Positions 4,851 through 5,315 of a DNA stretch of 5,315 nt are shown one piece after another. Location: the NCBI GenBank assembly GCA_030673085.1, contig DAOVFE010000160.1:1-5315 (forward strand), given 5' to 3'. The position numbers and the translations under genes are program-made. Source of the DNA: Anaerolineales bacterium (lineage in GTDB: Bacteria; Chloroflexota; Anaerolineae; Anaerolineales; E44-bin32). The notes under the pieces are model-generated. The model did no database searches and was not told the origin of the DNA. It saw nothing but the letters and a program-made list of their open reading frames with translations. How positions within the stretch are numbered: position 1 is the first letter of the stretch; the number at the start of each line of letters is the position of its first letter.

Positions 4851-4916
4851 AAAAGCGAGCACGCCTTATCGTCAGATGCGGGGATGAATGATAAACGGCG
4901 AAGCCTATCGGTTTCG
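4851..4916 (-). repeat. Family B dispersed repeat, copy 2 (short form)
   Basis: The reverse complement of this 66-bp stretch matches 1038-1147 after removal of a 43-bp segment present only there. It keeps TTATCGT (4867-4873) facing ATGATAA (4887-4893), with one G-T pair, and the hairpin CGAAGCC-TATC-GGTTTCG (4899-4916). It lies about 50 bp upstream of the ferredoxin -35. Confidence 0.75.
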
Positions 4917-4966
4917 AGAAGGCAAATGTGCTCTCTTTTTCAATATCCACTTTCACTAGAATATAG

Positions 4967-4995
4967 TTGCGTGGTATATTTCATTGTTGTATGAT
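4967..4995 (+). promoter_or_regulatory. Predicted ferredoxin promoter
   Basis: TTGCGT (4967-4972) and TATGAT (4990-4995) have 17-base spacing. The -10 matches the consensus at five of six positions and the -35 at three. The leader would be about 50 nucleotides and contains a small AGCTG/CAGCT hairpin (5002-5020) upstream of the ribosome site. Confidence 0.55.
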
Positions 4996-5053
4996 GCACG
5001 TAGCTGGCAATTTCTCAGCTATTAAATAACTTTAGTTGGAGGAAAGATAAAGC

Positions 5054-5315
5054 ATGGCTAACATTATTACAAAACTCTGTCTTCGTGATGGAGGCTGTGC
5101 CGAGGTCTGCCCAGTCGAGTGTATTATCCCGGGGAAACCGCTTGACAAATGGCCTTGGTACTATATCGACCCCGATAGCTGCATCGAATGTAGTGCATGC
5201 GTTCCAGAATGTCCTAATGGCGCTATCTTCGCCGAGGATGAGGTGCCGGCGGAGTATAAGGCAAAAGGCGGCGAAGTTGTTAGTATGCCGGCGGGTACAG
5301 CGGGATACGATAAGC
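5054..5315 (+). CDS. Ferredoxin with two iron-sulfur motifs, 3' end cut by window
   Basis: A small cytoplasmic electron carrier that likely serves low-potential redox enzymes. The 87 codons visible contain eight cysteines: C9, C15, C19 and C23 in LCLRDGGCAEVCPVEC, and C43, C46, C49 and C53 in CIECSACVPECP, which is a standard CxxCxxCxxxCP cluster motif. In 7Fe/8Fe relatives the first motif starts with C-x2-C or C-x7-C; here C9 is five residues before C15, so whether cluster one is [3Fe-4S] or [4Fe-4S] is open. KPLDKWPWYYIDPDSC links the motifs and resembles ferredoxins I associate with Chloroflexota. EDEVPAEY after the second motif is also typical of the 7Fe-type tail. The start is supported by GGAGG (5038-5042), with a rather long 11-base spacing. 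The frame stays open to the window edge. Confidence 0.93.
   Translation, partial: MANIITKLCLRDGGCAEVCPVECIIPGKPLDKWPWYYIDPDSCIECSACVPECPNGAIFAEDEVPAEYKAKGGEVVSMPAGTAGYDK

Larger units (their letters stand above)
4665..5053. other. Intergenic region upstream of the ferredoxin (389 bp)
   Basis: Contains a possible 37-codon ORF (4702-4815), two near-identical 16-base segments GAAGAGNGGCTCATGG (4726-4741 and 4833-4848), family B copy 2 and the ferredoxin promoter. Nothing else is recognisable. A 49-codon ORF from 4844 runs through the family B repeat and has no known domain. Confidence 0.6.

Overview
The window looks like a piece of a bacterial chromosome, most likely from Chloroflexota (perhaps Anaerolineae). 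This is an inference from the style of the ferredoxin, Obg and Rex proteins and their combination; no rRNA or other strong taxonomic marker is present. Five protein genes are well supported: rex (minus strand, 228-848), obg (plus, 1334-2596), a small zinc-ribbon protein (minus, 3140-3346), an EamA/DMT transporter (minus, 3373-4323) and a ferredoxin cut by the right edge (plus, from 5054).

Layout: 1-167 is a structured dispersed repeat (family A, copy 1), followed by rex. The 485-bp space between rex and obg is a divergent promoter region. It carries a 30-bp inverted repeat (878-907 and 1266-1295, one mismatch) that overlaps the predicted promoter of each gene, a second dispersed repeat (family B, copy 1), a 12-bp palindrome and a long hairpin. 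After obg come 543 bp without a convincing gene, containing a GC-rich hairpin and family A copy 2 (2768-2937). The transporter and zinc-ribbon genes form a two-gene minus-strand operon. Its promoter lies near 4407-4435, and just upstream is family A copy 3 in opposite orientation (4456-4664). The stretch 4665-5053 holds a possible 37-codon ORF, family B copy 2 and a good promoter for the ferredoxin.

Function: Rex senses the NADH/NAD+ ratio and represses fermentative or respiratory genes. Obg is a ribosome-assembly and stress GTPase. The ferredoxin is a low-potential electron carrier, which fits a redox-flexible or anaerobic lifestyle. The transporter and zinc-ribbon genes look like a small accessory operon bracketed by inverted copies of family A.

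The most unusual content is non-coding. Family A is a modular palindrome-rich element. Its hairpin cassettes are gained, lost or swapped between copies, share the core AGCTTGCT with co-varying arms, and in one case have an inverted loop. The rex/obg inverted repeat could be a duplicated promoter, a co-regulation signal, the ends of a small mobile element, or the borders of an invertible segment. No complete known mobile element, CRISPR array, tRNA or rRNA is seen.
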